64,000 nucleotides of DNA from an uncultured delta proteobacterium (GTDB taxonomy: Bacteria > Desulfobacterota > Desulfobulbia > Desulfobulbales > Desulfocapsaceae): assembly GCA_903875445.1 (NCBI GenBank), contig CAIQWD010000069.1, positions 1-64,000 on the forward strand, given 5' to 3'. The notes under the pieces are model-generated. The model searched no databases. It worked only from the letters and a program-made list of their open reading frames with translations, and had not been told where the DNA came from. Numbering within the stretch: the stretch's first letter is position 1; every line of letters starts with the position of its first letter. The position numbers and the translations under genes were made by a program. Positions 43,322-52,836 of the stretch are shown in pieces.

Positions 43322-44679
43322 TTTTTGAGAAGCCGGACAATGGCTGTCCAGTCATATTTACCGTTTTTGGTTACCGGAATCCGTTCAACTTTTTTTATGC
43401 GACGCGGCAGGGCGTAGGCTTCAAGGTTAAGGGCCAGGCTTTTTTTAATTGCCTTGCTATTGGCCGCATCGCCCTCTATCAAAGCGACGATGCAGTGTTC
43501 GCGTCCGCCTGTTTCGGGCAGGGCCATGACCACACAGTCGCTCACTCCCGGTTCCTTTTTAATGAGAAGGCTAACCTCTTCAAGATCGACTCGCTTACCG
43601 CCCACCTTGGTGACGGTATCTATCCGACCCTGGAGGGAGAATTGGTCGGTGCCTTCGGCTTCCACCCGATCGCCGGTGGTAAAGAAACCGGCTGCATCGA
43701 CCGGCAGTTCTGGGGAAATAAAGGGGGAGTGGACGGCCAGGCGAGAATCGATGATTTTCCACTGAATCGGCGAAAAGGGGGTGAAGAACTCTTCGCCCTG
43801 CGATCTGTTTCTCGTGGCAATGCCACCGGTTTCGGTGGAACCGTAAACCTCGACAATGCCATGCGCATTCTGTCTGCAAAACATCTCATTGTCTTCTCTG
43901 TCCAGCATGCCGGCCGAGGAAAAGGCAAGGCGCAGAGACATCTTTTTATGCCGCAAGACCCGGTAATGCACCGGGACGCTGGCGAGAACAGTAGCCTTCT
44001 GGGCATTAGCGCTAGCTACAATCTCGTTGGGAAAAGATGGCGTTTCGCCTACGACAGTCGCCGAAGAAACAAGCGGCAGGATAACCGAATAAAGCAATCC
44101 GTAGATATGGTAGGGCGAGACGGTCGCCAAAATGCAATCATGTTCCGTCACGGCAAAACGCTTTGCCAGGAAAAAACCTTCGCCGAAAAGATTCTCGGCG
44201 GTTTTCGACCAGACCTGCGGCGTGCCGGTGGAGCCGCCGGTGAAAATGCGCAGCAATTCCGATTGCGGCAAGGCCCGCGGCGTGAGCGGCATCTTGGTAA
44301 ACCCTGGTGCTTGCGGGCAGAGCACTTTTACTCCTTCCGGAAAGTCTCTGGTTGTATCGGCAATGGCGGTTGTGAAGCCCGTAGTTTGCTGCAGTTGGGC
44401 AAGGGCATTGGCGGAAAAAGCATAGGGCAGCAAGAGGGTGGGGCCACCGCCAAGAGAGGCGAGGAGTGCAGCAGCCATTATCGCCTTGTCTTCGGCGGCC
44501 AGACAGACGGCTGCCGGTTGTTGCATTTCGGCAAAGGCAATACGCAAATCGACTGCCATTTTATATACTTCGCCAAAGGTGGCACCGGCCCGAACAAATT
44601 CCTTGTCCGGGTATCTGGGCCCCTGCAGCAAGTTCTGCAGGGCATTATCAAGGCTATTTGTCGAATAATGCGCTGTCAT
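43318..44679 (-). CDS. AMP-forming acyl/aryl ligase (ApeH-like)
   Basis: This 453-residue member of the ANL family adenylates a carboxylic acid and passes it to CoA or ACP. It has the P-loop TGGSTGTP (147-154), YGSTETGG (279-286), the TGDR motif and the C-terminal catalytic lysine in NGKYDW (K441). It is short for a CoA ligase and resembles the aryl polyene AMP ligases that load the aromatic starter. It overlaps the radical SAM gene by 26 bp. The best substrate guess is the arylacrylate made by the ammonia-lyase at 15524-17116. Confidence 0.87.
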   Translation of the reverse strand: MTAHYSTNSLDNALQNLLQGPRYPDKEFVRAGATFGEVYKMAVDLRIAFAEMQQPAAVCLAAEDKAIMAAALLASLGGGPTLLLPYAFSANALAQLQQTTGFTTAIADTTRDFPEGVKVLCPQAPGFTKMPLTPRALPQSELLRIFTGGSTGTPQVWSKTAENLFGEGFFLAKRFAVTEHDCILATVSPYHIYGLLYSVILPLVSSATVVGETPSFPNEIVASANAQKATVLASVPVHYRVLRHKKMSLRLAFSSAGMLDREDNEMFCRQNAHGIVEVYGSTETGGIATRNRSQGEEFFTPFSPIQWKIIDSRLAVHSPFISPELPVDAAGFFTTGDRVEAEGTDQFSLQGRIDTVTKVGGKRVDLEEVSLLIKKEPGVSDCVVMALPETGGREHCIVALIEGDAANSKAIKKSLALNLEAYALPRRIKKVERIPVTKNGKYDWTAIVRLLKK

Positions 44680-45946
44680 CTTCCCTGTTTACCGTCCTGC
44701 CGAAGGATTGTCCGGCAAGGCTTCTGTCGCGTGGCCTGAAGGTGTTGCCATCCATTTCTCTTTTTACGACCTGCTTGAACAGCTTGGCCATTTTAATTCG
44801 TTGCGGCTCTTCATGATAAAAGGTGTTCCAGGCATAATCAAGCAGCCCCTGGAGTTTTTCCGGGCTCATATGCTTTGGCTGAAAGACCACCTGGTCGGCG
44901 GAAAAATCATTCCAATCATGGGAGAGGATGCGGTTTTGCCGGTTCAGTTCGTCATAGGCTTTGGTGTGCGGAAAGGGGGTGAGGACGGTGAATTCGGCAA
45001 GGTCAAGCTCAATCTCAAGGAGGAAATCGATGAAACGTTTGATAAAATCCTCGGTGTGCGTGTCGAGCCCCAGTAAAATTGTGCCTTCCACCATGATGCC
45101 GTGGTCGTGGTAGCGTTTGATCCGTTCCTTGATATAGTCGGAGGTGTCGAAGACCGCCTGATAAACGTACCAGGCCCCGGCCCGGGCCGCTAGATCGAGG
45201 ACCTCCGGCTTGTCTTCGATGGGATGCGAACACCAGTTCTTCTTCAGGGGAATCATCTCGCGAAACAGCTCCATTTCCCATTTGGTGTCCTGGGCCAGGG
45301 AGTTGTCGACGATGAACAGCCGGTTATTGTTGATTCCGGCCATCTCGGCCACGGCCTTGTCAATGGGGCGGGGGCGAAAGGCTCTGCCCCCTAGATAGGA
45401 TACGGCACAGGGATAGCAATTAAAGCGGCAACCGCGCGAGGCATGCACCAGATCAACCATCTGCACGCCTTTATGGTTGTAGAGTTTGCGGTTGAGGATA
45501 TCCCGGCGTGCCGGACCAACCAGGGCTATATCCGGGCGTTGGTTGATATAATCATAGCAAGGCTGTAATTTGTTATGCCGGAAGTCGTCGAGCACCTGCT
45601 CCATCCGTCCTTCGGCTTCACCTAAAAAAACCGCGTCGGCGTGCTCCATGGTTTCTTCGGCGTGGAGCATAGTGGCAATGCCGCCGAAGATGACCTTGAT
45701 GCCTCTTTTACGGTAGGTGTCGGCTATTTCCCAGCCTCTTTTTACCTGAATTGTAAGCATCATGGAGATGCCGACCAGATCGACCGCCTCGTCAAAATCA
45801 ATGGCCTGCAGATTCTCATCGACAAAATCGACGTCGACATAATCGGGAAGGGTGGCGGCAAAGACTACCGGGCCATGCGGCGGCAGATGAAACTCGGTTT
45901 GTCGGTCGAGTTTCGACCATTTCGGATAGATAAGTTTAAATTTCAT
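44654..45946 (-). CDS. B12-binding-type radical SAM enzyme, copy 3
   Basis: This enzyme has 430 residues from ATG 45944-45946 (MKFKLIYPKW); a start 12 codons upstream would lie in the ketoreductase end. The N-terminal 125 residues are cobalamin-binding-like (VGISMMLTIQ, FGGIATML). The core carries CRFNCYPC (C173, C177, C180), with Pro in place of the usual aromatic before the last Cys. It is located between the ketoreductase and the ligase, so it may act on an early intermediate. Confidence 0.86.
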   Translation of the reverse strand: MKFKLIYPKWSKLDRQTEFHLPPHGPVVFAATLPDYVDVDFVDENLQAIDFDEAVDLVGISMMLTIQVKRGWEIADTYRKRGIKVIFGGIATMLHAEETMEHADAVFLGEAEGRMEQVLDDFRHNKLQPCYDYINQRPDIALVGPARRDILNRKLYNHKGVQMVDLVHASRGCRFNCYPCAVSYLGGRAFRPRPIDKAVAEMAGINNNRLFIVDNSLAQDTKWEMELFREMIPLKKNWCSHPIEDKPEVLDLAARAGAWYVYQAVFDTSDYIKERIKRYHDHGIMVEGTILLGLDTHTEDFIKRFIDFLLEIELDLAEFTVLTPFPHTKAYDELNRQNRILSHDWNDFSADQVVFQPKHMSPEKLQGLLDYAWNTFYHEEPQRIKMAKLFKQVVKREMDGNTFRPRDRSLAGQSFGRTVNREDDSALFDK

Positions 45947-45965
45947 TTTCAATGAGAGTTTTTTG

Positions 45966-46703
45966 CTAAAACATTCCGCCATTAACGGAAATTACCTGGC
46001 CGGTGACGTAGGAGGCGGCATCCGAGCAAAGAAAGCCGACGACCCTGGCAACCTCTTCCGGCCTGCCGATACGGGCCATGGGGATCAAGGTCTTGATGTG
46101 ATCTTTTGGGGCTTCTTGAATCATGGCGGTTTCGATCAGGCCTGGTGCCACGACATTCATACGGATGCCGAGGCGCGCGACCTCGGTTGCGACCGACCTG
46201 GAAGCCGCATTCAGACCGGCTTTGGCCGCCGAATAGTTGGCCTGGCCACGGTTGGCCATAAGTGAGCTGGCGGAGGAAATGGAGACAATGGACCCCTTGC
46301 GCCTGCGCACCATCTTTTCGATCACCGGCCGGGTCATGTTATAAAAGCCGGTCAAGGTGGTGTCGATGACCGACTGCCAATTTTTTGCCGGCATCATCAT
46401 GAACAAGCCGTCGGCGATGATGCCGGCGTTGTTGATGAGGACATCGATTCTCCCGAGTCGTTCAGCAATATCCGCGACCGCCTTTTCCGTTGCCTGGCCA
46501 TCCCTGACATCGAACTGATAAATTTCACCTTGGCCACCAAGCTGTACGACCGTCGCCAAGGTCTGTTCCGCCCCGTTTTTATCACTCATGTAGTTGATTA
46601 CGGTGTAGTATCCTTGCTGCGCCAGCTCAAGGCAGATGGCCCTGCCGATTCCCTTGCTGCCGCCGGTGATAATGGCAATTTTCCCTTCGTCTGAATCCGT
46701 CAT
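45966..46703 (-). CDS. 3-oxoacyl-ACP reductase (FabG/ApeQ-like)
   Basis: This NADPH-dependent ketoreductase of the short-chain dehydrogenase family has TGGSKGIG (13-20), NNAG, and the triad S144, Y157, K161 (ANYSAAKAG). It reduces the 3-keto group after each condensation and is the only ketoreductase in the cluster. I use ATG 46701-46703; a GTG nine bases upstream abuts the preceding stop and would also work. 245 aa. Confidence 0.93.
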   Translation of the reverse strand: MTDSDEGKIAIITGGSKGIGRAICLELAQQGYYTVINYMSDKNGAEQTLATVVQLGGQGEIYQFDVRDGQATEKAVADIAERLGRIDVLINNAGIIADGLFMMMPAKNWQSVIDTTLTGFYNMTRPVIEKMVRRRKGSIVSISSASSLMANRGQANYSAAKAGLNAASRSVATEVARLGIRMNVVAPGLIETAMIQEAPKDHIKTLIPMARIGRPEEVARVVGFLCSDAASYVTGQVISVNGGMF

Positions 46704-46712
46704 TTTTTTCAC

Positions 46713-47147
46713 TCACGCTTGAAAGAGCTGGAGAGTCATTCTGCCGATGAGGGTATTGTCCAGGTGTTGTTCGCAGGACACTTCCCGGAGATTGGAAAAA
46801 CTATAGATATTTTCGGCCCGGGACAGGATTTTGCCGCCAAAGGGCAGGTAATCGATAAAAAAATCGGCCTTTTTAATGCCTACCAGCCAGCCCATCTTTT
46901 CCGAATCAAGTCCCTTGGTTTGAATTCTGTCCCAACCGTTGCATACCCCTGCCGTCTGCGCCGCCAACTCCACTAAAATCAAAGAAGATATCCCGTTTTC
47001 ATCGGCCAAAGGCCAAGATTTATCGACCCAGCAGATTGCCAGGGCATGCTGTCGGTCAACCTCAAGTATCTCGCTCACCAGCAGCATGTTGCCACGATGC
47101 GGGAGGAGGTCTTCCAGGGATATATGCGAGAGAGGTAGAATGTTCAT
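46713..47147 (-). CDS. ApeP/FabZ-like 3-hydroxyacyl-ACP dehydratase
   Basis: This 144-residue hotdog protein starts with the ApeP-type LPHRGNMLLV and has the acid in LILVELAAQTAG (E60). It lacks the HFPxxPxxPG motif. In aryl polyene systems an ApeP-type and an ApeI-type protein form one dehydratase complex (as I recall). The ApeI-like counterpart here is probably the protein at 23656-24000, which keeps His but not the acid, so the two may complete each other. It is the first gene of its operon; start ATG 47145-47147. Confidence 0.82.
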   Translation of the reverse strand: MNILPLSHISLEDLLPHRGNMLLVSEILEVDRQHALAICWVDKSWPLADENGISSLILVELAAQTAGVCNGWDRIQTKGLDSEKMGWLVGIKKADFFIDYLPFGGKILSRAENIYSFSNLREVSCEQHLDNTLIGRMTLQLFQA

Positions 47148-47390
47148 GGCAAAGTATCGACACTGATACCTTATTATTTGTGAAATCGCCACCAAATTAG
47201 ATGACAAATTCCTGTTCGTTCTATAAGATGGCGGCGTAGGAATTCTTCGATGTCGTTTGAAAATAGTTAAGTCAATACGCCATGTAATTCCATATGGCGG
47301 GGAATTGATCTGTCGCCACATGAGGGGTGTAAGCGGCATTGGTCGTTCCCCCAATCCGTGTTCAATCTTTTCGACAAAAAATACGAAATT
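47148..47390. promoter_or_regulatory. divergent promoter region in the lipid cluster with nested palindromes
   Basis: Two outward operons start here. CGCCAT (47278-47283) faces ATGGCG (47294-47299), and AATTCC (47286-47291) faces GGAATT (47301-47306), giving interleaved 6-bp palindromes. They are candidates for a shared regulator site. No regulator gene lies next to it. Confidence 0.42.
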
Positions 47391-47657
47391 ATGCAACAAC
47401 TTATACAAGAACTGAAAGTCAAACTCATAGATATTCTCAACCTTCAAGACGTAACTCCCGAAAAATTTGATGAAAATGCCCAGTTGGTCGGTGGTGAACT
47501 GGGGATCGACTCCATTGATGTCTTGGAAATGGTGGTCATGGTTGAAAAGGATTACGGCATTATCATCAACAACCAGGAGGTTGGTGAAAAGGTCTTTTCA
47601 TCCCTTGTAAACCTTGCCCGCTATATCAAAGAAAACTCCTCCAGGGCATCTTCTTGA
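47391..47657 (+). CDS. acyl carrier protein
   Basis: This 88-residue ACP has its phosphopantetheine serine in GIDSIDV (S41). The start is ATG 47391 (MQQLIQE). Its stop overlaps the KS-CLF start (TTGA), so the two are made together and this is probably the ACP that serves chain extension. Confidence 0.92.
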   Translation: MQQLIQELKVKLIDILNLQDVTPEKFDENAQLVGGELGIDSIDVLEMVVMVEKDYGIIINNQEVGEKVFSSLVNLARYIKENSSRASS

Positions 47658-49831
47658 CGGACGCAACAGTCTATATTGCAGGAGCCGGGATCATCAGTGC
47701 ATTTGGCTCGGGTCTTCCAACTACGGAAAAGGCCTTGCGGGCCAACCGCTCGGCGATCAAACCCCTGACACTCTTTTCCTTGCTGCAGGGGATACCTTTG
47801 CCGGTAGGGCAGATTGATGGCCTGGATACGCCATCGTCTCTGCCGAGAACCCACAGGTTGGCGCGGATTGCCGCCAGCCAGGCAATGGCCGGGGGCAGTG
47901 GCCCGCCCGATGCGATAATCATCGGCACCACAACCGGGGGCATTGCAACCACCGAAGAGTTGCTGCGCAAGCTGGAAGACAACAAGGAGCTGTACCGGTA
48001 TCACGGTTTAAATACCGTTGCCCAGTTTCTTGCCCGGGAATTTGGCTGCAATGGACCGGTACTCACCGTTTCCACGGCCTGTTCTTCCGGGGCCGTGGCC
48101 ATTGCCATCGGCCTTTCGCTGCTCCGCAGGGGGCGCGCCAGGACAGTGCTTGTCGGCGGAGTCGATTCTCTCTGCCGTCTCACCTATTTCGGCTTTCATT
48201 CTTTGCAGCTTGTTGATCGTAACGGCTGCAGGCCTCTTGATGAAAATCGCCAGGGGATGGCTGTTGCCGAAGGCGCCGGCATGCTTCTTCTGACCACCAA
48301 AGCACCGCATGGCCGGCACGCCGAACTCCTCGGCGCCGGGCTGTCCTGCGACGCCTACCATGCCGCCGCCCCGCATCCAGAAGGCCAGGGCGCTTTTATG
48401 GCGATGCAGAATGCGTTGACCGATGCCGGTCTTCAACCCGAAGATATTGGCTATATCAACCTGCACGGTACCGGTACCCCGGACAACGATCTCGCCGAAT
48501 CAAAAGCGGTGCGCAGGCTTTTTGCCGTGCCGCCGCCGCTTTCTTCGATCAAAGGGGCCACCGGCCACAGTCTGGCCGCCGCCGGCGGCCTTGAGGCGGT
48601 AGTGTCGGCAATTGCCGTAACCCAAGGTTTGATGCCGGCCAATACCGGCTTGCAGAAGGTCGATCCCCTGCTCGGCCTGACCCCGCTGGCAAGCCCGGCG
48701 GAGGGCTCGGTCAAAGCGGTGTTGTCCAACTCCTTCGGCTTTGGCGGTAATAACGGTTCGCTGGTGATTGGGGCGTCCGGCGCATTTCCGCGACACTCCT
48801 CGATTCAATCTTGTGGAGCCTTAGCCATCCACGGCTATGCCTGCCTGAGCGGAGCGGGAAATACCATGGCCACCATGGAGCAGGTCAGCCGTGGTATTTC
48901 TGTGGCCGGCATGGCCGGTATGGACCACGTTTCGGAAAACCTGCCGCCGCAACTCATTCGTCGGCTCAAGCGTTTGCCGCGCATGACTTTGTCGCTTGCC
49001 CTCATGGCCCAGCAGGATTCCGGGCTTGGTGACCAGAAACCGGGTGCCGTTTTTATGGGCACAGGCTGGGGAGCCCTTTCGGAAACCCATGATTTCCTCG
49101 CCCGTCTTACTGCGTCCAAGGAACAGTTTCCAAGCCCCACCGATTTTGTCGGTTCCGTTCACAATGGACCGGCCAGCCAGGTGGCGATCATGTTTGCCGC
49201 AACCGGGCCGAATATTACCGCCAGCGGTGGCGATTATTCTTTTGAGCAGGCGCTGCTTACCGCCGACCTCATGTTCCATGACTCGCAGCGACCGGCCTTG
49301 ATCCTCGGTGCCGACGAGGGGCATACCACCTTCTCGCCGCTGCTTGATGCCTCGATCGCCCCTGGAACGGCGCTTGCCGACGGCGGTGGCGCCTTTTGTG
49401 TAAGCAGGACGACACAAGGTGCCAAGTGCTGCATAACCATTCCTTTTTTCGCAAGCAGCGAGGGCAATGACAGCTTAGAGGCCATGCTTACCTCCCTTGC
49501 CGCTACCGATCGACCGAGCCGCTATGCCCTTATCCTGGCCGGTATTCCTGCCGCCATGGAGGAGCAGGGAGAAGCCCAGTTGCAACAGTTTTTGGCCCTG
49601 GCACAACCCTCTGCCCCGGTTGTCCGCTACCGAAAATTTACCGGCGAGTTTGCCTCCGCTTCGGCTGTGGCCGCTGCCTTTGCCGCCTCGTTTCTTAAGA
49701 GCGAGGTGGTTCCTGGGAATTTTCTTGGCGGCGGCGATATTGCCATCGACGCATCGCGGAATACAATTCTGGTACTTGGTTTCGGCCACTTTCTTACGGC
49801 CATGGAGCTTTATGTTGATACGCAGCAGTAA
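47654..49831 (+). CDS. ketosynthase fused to a chain-length factor-like domain (KS4-CLF)
   Basis: This 725-residue protein has an active N-terminal ketosynthase (about residues 1-375: C143 in STACSSGA, H271 in NLHGTGTPDND, H305 in GATGHSLAAA). A second ketosynthase-like half (about 390-725) is of the chain-length-factor type, with PRMTLSLALMAQ, PTDFVGSVHNGP and SGGDYSFEQA where the Cys is lost. In known aryl polyene systems these are two genes (ApeO/ApeC); here they form one chain. The start is TTG 47654, overlapping the ACP stop; no better start exists before the conserved VYIAGAG. Confidence 0.88.
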   Translation: MTDATVYIAGAGIISAFGSGLPTTEKALRANRSAIKPLTLFSLLQGIPLPVGQIDGLDTPSSLPRTHRLARIAASQAMAGGSGPPDAIIIGTTTGGIATTEELLRKLEDNKELYRYHGLNTVAQFLAREFGCNGPVLTVSTACSSGAVAIAIGLSLLRRGRARTVLVGGVDSLCRLTYFGFHSLQLVDRNGCRPLDENRQGMAVAEGAGMLLLTTKAPHGRHAELLGAGLSCDAYHAAAPHPEGQGAFMAMQNALTDAGLQPEDIGYINLHGTGTPDNDLAESKAVRRLFAVPPPLSSIKGATGHSLAAAGGLEAVVSAIAVTQGLMPANTGLQKVDPLLGLTPLASPAEGSVKAVLSNSFGFGGNNGSLVIGASGAFPRHSSIQSCGALAIHGYACLSGAGNTMATMEQVSRGISVAGMAGMDHVSENLPPQLIRRLKRLPRMTLSLALMAQQDSGLGDQKPGAVFMGTGWGALSETHDFLARLTASKEQFPSPTDFVGSVHNGPASQVAIMFAATGPNITASGGDYSFEQALLTADLMFHDSQRPALILGADEGHTTFSPLLDASIAPGTALADGGGAFCVSRTTQGAKCCITIPFFASSEGNDSLEAMLTSLAATDRPSRYALILAGIPAAMEEQGEAQLQQFLALAQPSAPVVRYRKFTGEFASASAVAAAFAASFLKSEVVPGNFLGGGDIAIDASRNTILVLGFGHFLTAMELYVDTQQ

Positions 49832-50459
49832 TTCCTCGTTTTCCCTAGTCGTTTTCCTGACGGTGCTTTGTTTTTTTCCTGCCGCTGCTCTTGCCGCCCC
49901 CGAGTTGGACAAGTTTTTTCAGGAAATTCAGGCTGCTTCCGCCCAGGTGCAGTCCTTTTCCAGTGAATTCGTGCAGGAACGACGGCTGGCACTTTTTACC
50001 GACCCGGTAATCTTCCATGGCAAGTTGACGGTGATCCGGCCCGACCGCCTGCGCTGGGAGTTTACCGCACCCGTCCCCTCCGCCCTGATCTTCGACGGCA
50101 AGAAGGGAATACGCTGCAACGACAAGGCACCGCCCGCCCATTTTGATCTCGGCACCGATCCGGTGATGCGCACCGTTGCCGAGCAGCTCTGGCTCTGGCT
50201 GGGCGGCGATTATTCCAAGCTGAACGACAAATACCATATGACACAACAAGGGTACTCTCTGGTCATTACCCCGAAAGACCAGGCGGCGCTCGACTACATC
50301 GGCGCCATAACCATCACCTTCGACCCAGCCAGTAAACAGCCGGAGACGGTGCTGATCACCGAACCGGGTGGCGACTCGACCCTGATGCGCTTCAATTCCT
50401 ACGTACTGAATGGTGTCTTGCCGGACGCCCTGTTCGATCGCTGCGCCTCCGATGAGTAA
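49812..50459 (+). CDS. LolA-like outer-membrane lipoprotein carrier protein
   Basis: This 215-residue protein has a signal peptide (MLIRSSNSSFSLVVFLTVL..., cleavage near AALA) followed by a LolA fold (FSSEFVQERRLALF, LRWEFTAPVPSALIFDGK). It should carry a lipid through the periplasm. The start is ATG 49812, inside the last codons of KS4-CLF (20-bp overlap); a longer frame upstream is a shadow. It corresponds to ApeL-like genes in aryl polyene clusters. Confidence 0.88.
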   Translation: MLIRSSNSSFSLVVFLTVLCFFPAAALAAPELDKFFQEIQAASAQVQSFSSEFVQERRLALFTDPVIFHGKLTVIRPDRLRWEFTAPVPSALIFDGKKGIRCNDKAPPAHFDLGTDPVMRTVAEQLWLWLGGDYSKLNDKYHMTQQGYSLVITPKDQAALDYIGAITITFDPASKQPETVLITEPGGDSTLMRFNSYVLNGVLPDALFDRCASDE

Positions 50460-52833
50460 GCTTTCGGTCTTTTGGCGGTGGAGCCTCGTCCTCGGGCTTG
50501 TGGTTCTGGGGCTCCTTGCCTCGCGGCAGTTGAAGGTCAGCGACGAAGCTGTCGATCTCCTGCCGGGCGATTCGGTGCGCGGCGATATCCGGCAATTGCA
50601 GCGGATGGGCCTGGTGAATCGACTGTTTATCACCCTCTCTCTTTCCGGAGAAAGCGCCGACAGCCAAGAAACGGCCAAGAAGGCTCTGCAAAAAAGTGCA
50701 GTGCAACTGGGTGAAAAAATGGTGAAGAGCGGCCATTTTTCCTACGTCCTGGCGCGGTTGCCGGAAGGCTACGAGTTCGCGCTCTTTTCCCGGCTGCAGG
50801 CATCGTTGCCGATGCTGCTTGACAAAGGGGATATGGCAAACCTCGCTACCCTCACTTCGCCGGAGGGAATTCGTACCGGCCTTGCCAAGGCCTTTGCCCT
50901 CCTCAACAGCCCCACCGGCATCGCCTTGAAAAAACAGGTGCAGCTGGACCCTCTGGGGCTGGTCACTTTGGTGCTGCAGAAGTTGAATTCCCTGCGCTCC
51001 GAGTTCTCCATGCGCCTTGAGGAAGGCTTTTTCATGAGCCGGGACGGCAAGAGTTGTCTGCTGGTTGCCGAAAGCCGTGATTCGCTGACCGATTCGCATA
51101 ACGCCCTGATGCTGCAAAAATTCTTTGATGACGCCTACCTAGAGACACTGGCGACCGGAGTCGAGGCGCGAATCATCGGCAGCCTGCCGCACACCCTGGC
51201 CAACAGCCAATCGATTCAGCGCGACCTGCAGTGGCTGCTGACGGCGGCGACCATCCTCCTTGCCATTCTCCTGGCCGTCACTTTACGGGATATTCGGGCG
51301 GTGGTGGTCTTCAGTGTGCCGTATCTCGCCGCTCCACCGGCCATCGCCATCACTCATCTGGTGTACGGCGATCTCAGCAGTATGGCCCTGGGCTTCGGTG
51401 TCGCCTTGCTGGGAATCGCCATTGATTATCCCATTTATCTGTATCTCTCCCTCACCCGCGGCCAGGGAGACAGGCAGAATATTTTGAAAAACCTGGCGAC
51501 GCCGCTGTTTTTTGCCGCCCTGACCACCATGGCGGGTTTTATCATCCTGCTCTTTTCCCAGGTTGTTGCCCACCGACAGATGGGGCTGCTGGCCTTTGTC
51601 GGAGTGGCAATTGCCTTGGTCTTTGCCTGGCTGCTGATTCCGACCATCGCCGGGCCGCGGCCACAGGCAAAAGAGCAGAAGAAGGGCAAATGGCGGCTGC
51701 CCGATTTTTCTTCGAAGTATCCTCGATGCATTCTTGGCGTCTGGCTGGTGAGTTTAACTCTCGGCATTTTTGCCTGGCCGCATCTCCGCTATAATGGCGA
51801 CCTGCGGGCCCTCGATGTACCGGACCGACAGGTTTTGGCAGATGAGCGGCATTTTGCCGCCACCTGGGGAGAAAAAGGGGAGCAGGCCTTCGTTATCGCC
51901 GAAGGGGCGACACTTGCCGAGGTGCTTGATCGCAATGCCCGGATCGCAAGCTTTCTCCAGGAGCAAAAATTTAAAAAATTTCAATCTTTTGCTCCTCTTC
52001 TGCCGGGACCCGGAACGCAGGCGGCAAACCACGATGGCTGGAAGCAATTCTGGGCAACTCTGCGCCCGGACTTTGACCGGCGGTTTGTTGCCGAAGCGGT
52101 CTCTTTAGGTTTTACCGAACAGGCATTTACGCCGTTTTTCTCGTGGCTCGACCGCGAGCCGGAGACACTTTCGCCGGAAAAATTTCTCGGTGGCCCACTC
52201 CAGCCGCTTTTTGCCTCAATGCTGAAAATGCCGCTGGCCGATGGCAAAAAGGGCGACAACAAATATCTGGCAATGACCACGGTGGCAATCGACGACACGA
52301 CCCTGCCGGTCCTCTTGCAATTTGCCAAGGGGGAGCCGCAGGTAACGGTATTGGCCACCGCCAAGTGGCGGGCGGAGGTCGAGCGGCTTCTCCGGCATGA
52401 TATCTTTACCCTGTCCCTTGCCGCCGGGCTGGTTATTGTCCTCTTGGTAACGGTGCAATATCGTCAGGCAAGGGCCGTGGCGGCGGCATTGGCACCGGTG
52501 CTGACGGCCCTGGCTGCCATGTCAATATTCTGTTACCTGACCGATGGCGAGTTGACCATGATGCACCTGATCATGGGCATTTTGGTCATCGGCATCAGCG
52601 TCGATTACGGCATCTTTATTGTTTGCGACAAGCTTGGCGATCATGGCGCCAACTCGGCCCCGGCGGTGAGCCTCTGCGCGGCGAGTACCCTCATCGGTTT
52701 CGGCGTCCTGGCCTTTGCCGGCCATCCCGCCCTCCATGCCCTGGGGATTACCGTCCTGGTTGGCGTTGGCGTGTCCTGGCCGGTAGCGCTTCTTGTCAGT
52801 CCGGCCATCTTGGCAGTGGGGAAGAGAGGTTAG
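50452..52833 (+). CDS. MMPL/RND-family lipid exporter
   Basis: This 793-residue inner-membrane protein has the RND layout: one N-terminal membrane segment, a periplasmic loop, five segments, then the same again. Both halves carry a GIxxDY motif (GIAIDYPIYLY and GISVDYGIFIV) for proton coupling. It should lift the polyene lipid from the inner membrane to the LolA-like carrier (ApeM-like role). The start is ATG 50452, overlapping lolA by 8 bp; the longer frame upstream is a shadow. Confidence 0.9.
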   Translation: MSKLSVFWRWSLVLGLVVLGLLASRQLKVSDEAVDLLPGDSVRGDIRQLQRMGLVNRLFITLSLSGESADSQETAKKALQKSAVQLGEKMVKSGHFSYVLARLPEGYEFALFSRLQASLPMLLDKGDMANLATLTSPEGIRTGLAKAFALLNSPTGIALKKQVQLDPLGLVTLVLQKLNSLRSEFSMRLEEGFFMSRDGKSCLLVAESRDSLTDSHNALMLQKFFDDAYLETLATGVEARIIGSLPHTLANSQSIQRDLQWLLTAATILLAILLAVTLRDIRAVVVFSVPYLAAPPAIAITHLVYGDLSSMALGFGVALLGIAIDYPIYLYLSLTRGQGDRQNILKNLATPLFFAALTTMAGFIILLFSQVVAHRQMGLLAFVGVAIALVFAWLLIPTIAGPRPQAKEQKKGKWRLPDFSSKYPRCILGVWLVSLTLGIFAWPHLRYNGDLRALDVPDRQVLADERHFAATWGEKGEQAFVIAEGATLAEVLDRNARIASFLQEQKFKKFQSFAPLLPGPGTQAANHDGWKQFWATLRPDFDRRFVAEAVSLGFTEQAFTPFFSWLDREPETLSPEKFLGGPLQPLFASMLKMPLADGKKGDNKYLAMTTVAIDDTTLPVLLQFAKGEPQVTVLATAKWRAEVERLLRHDIFTLSLAAGLVIVLLVTVQYRQARAVAAALAPVLTALAAMSIFCYLTDGELTMMHLIMGILVIGISVDYGIFIVCDKLGDHGANSAPAVSLCAASTLIGFGVLAFAGHPALHALGITVLVGVGVSWPVALLVSPAILAVGKRG

Positions 52834-52836
52834 GGG

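Noticed and set aside
46713-47447. 244-residue form of the ApeP-like dehydratase
   Set aside because: The upstream part is antisense to the ACP start and the promoter region; the conserved protein begins at 47147.
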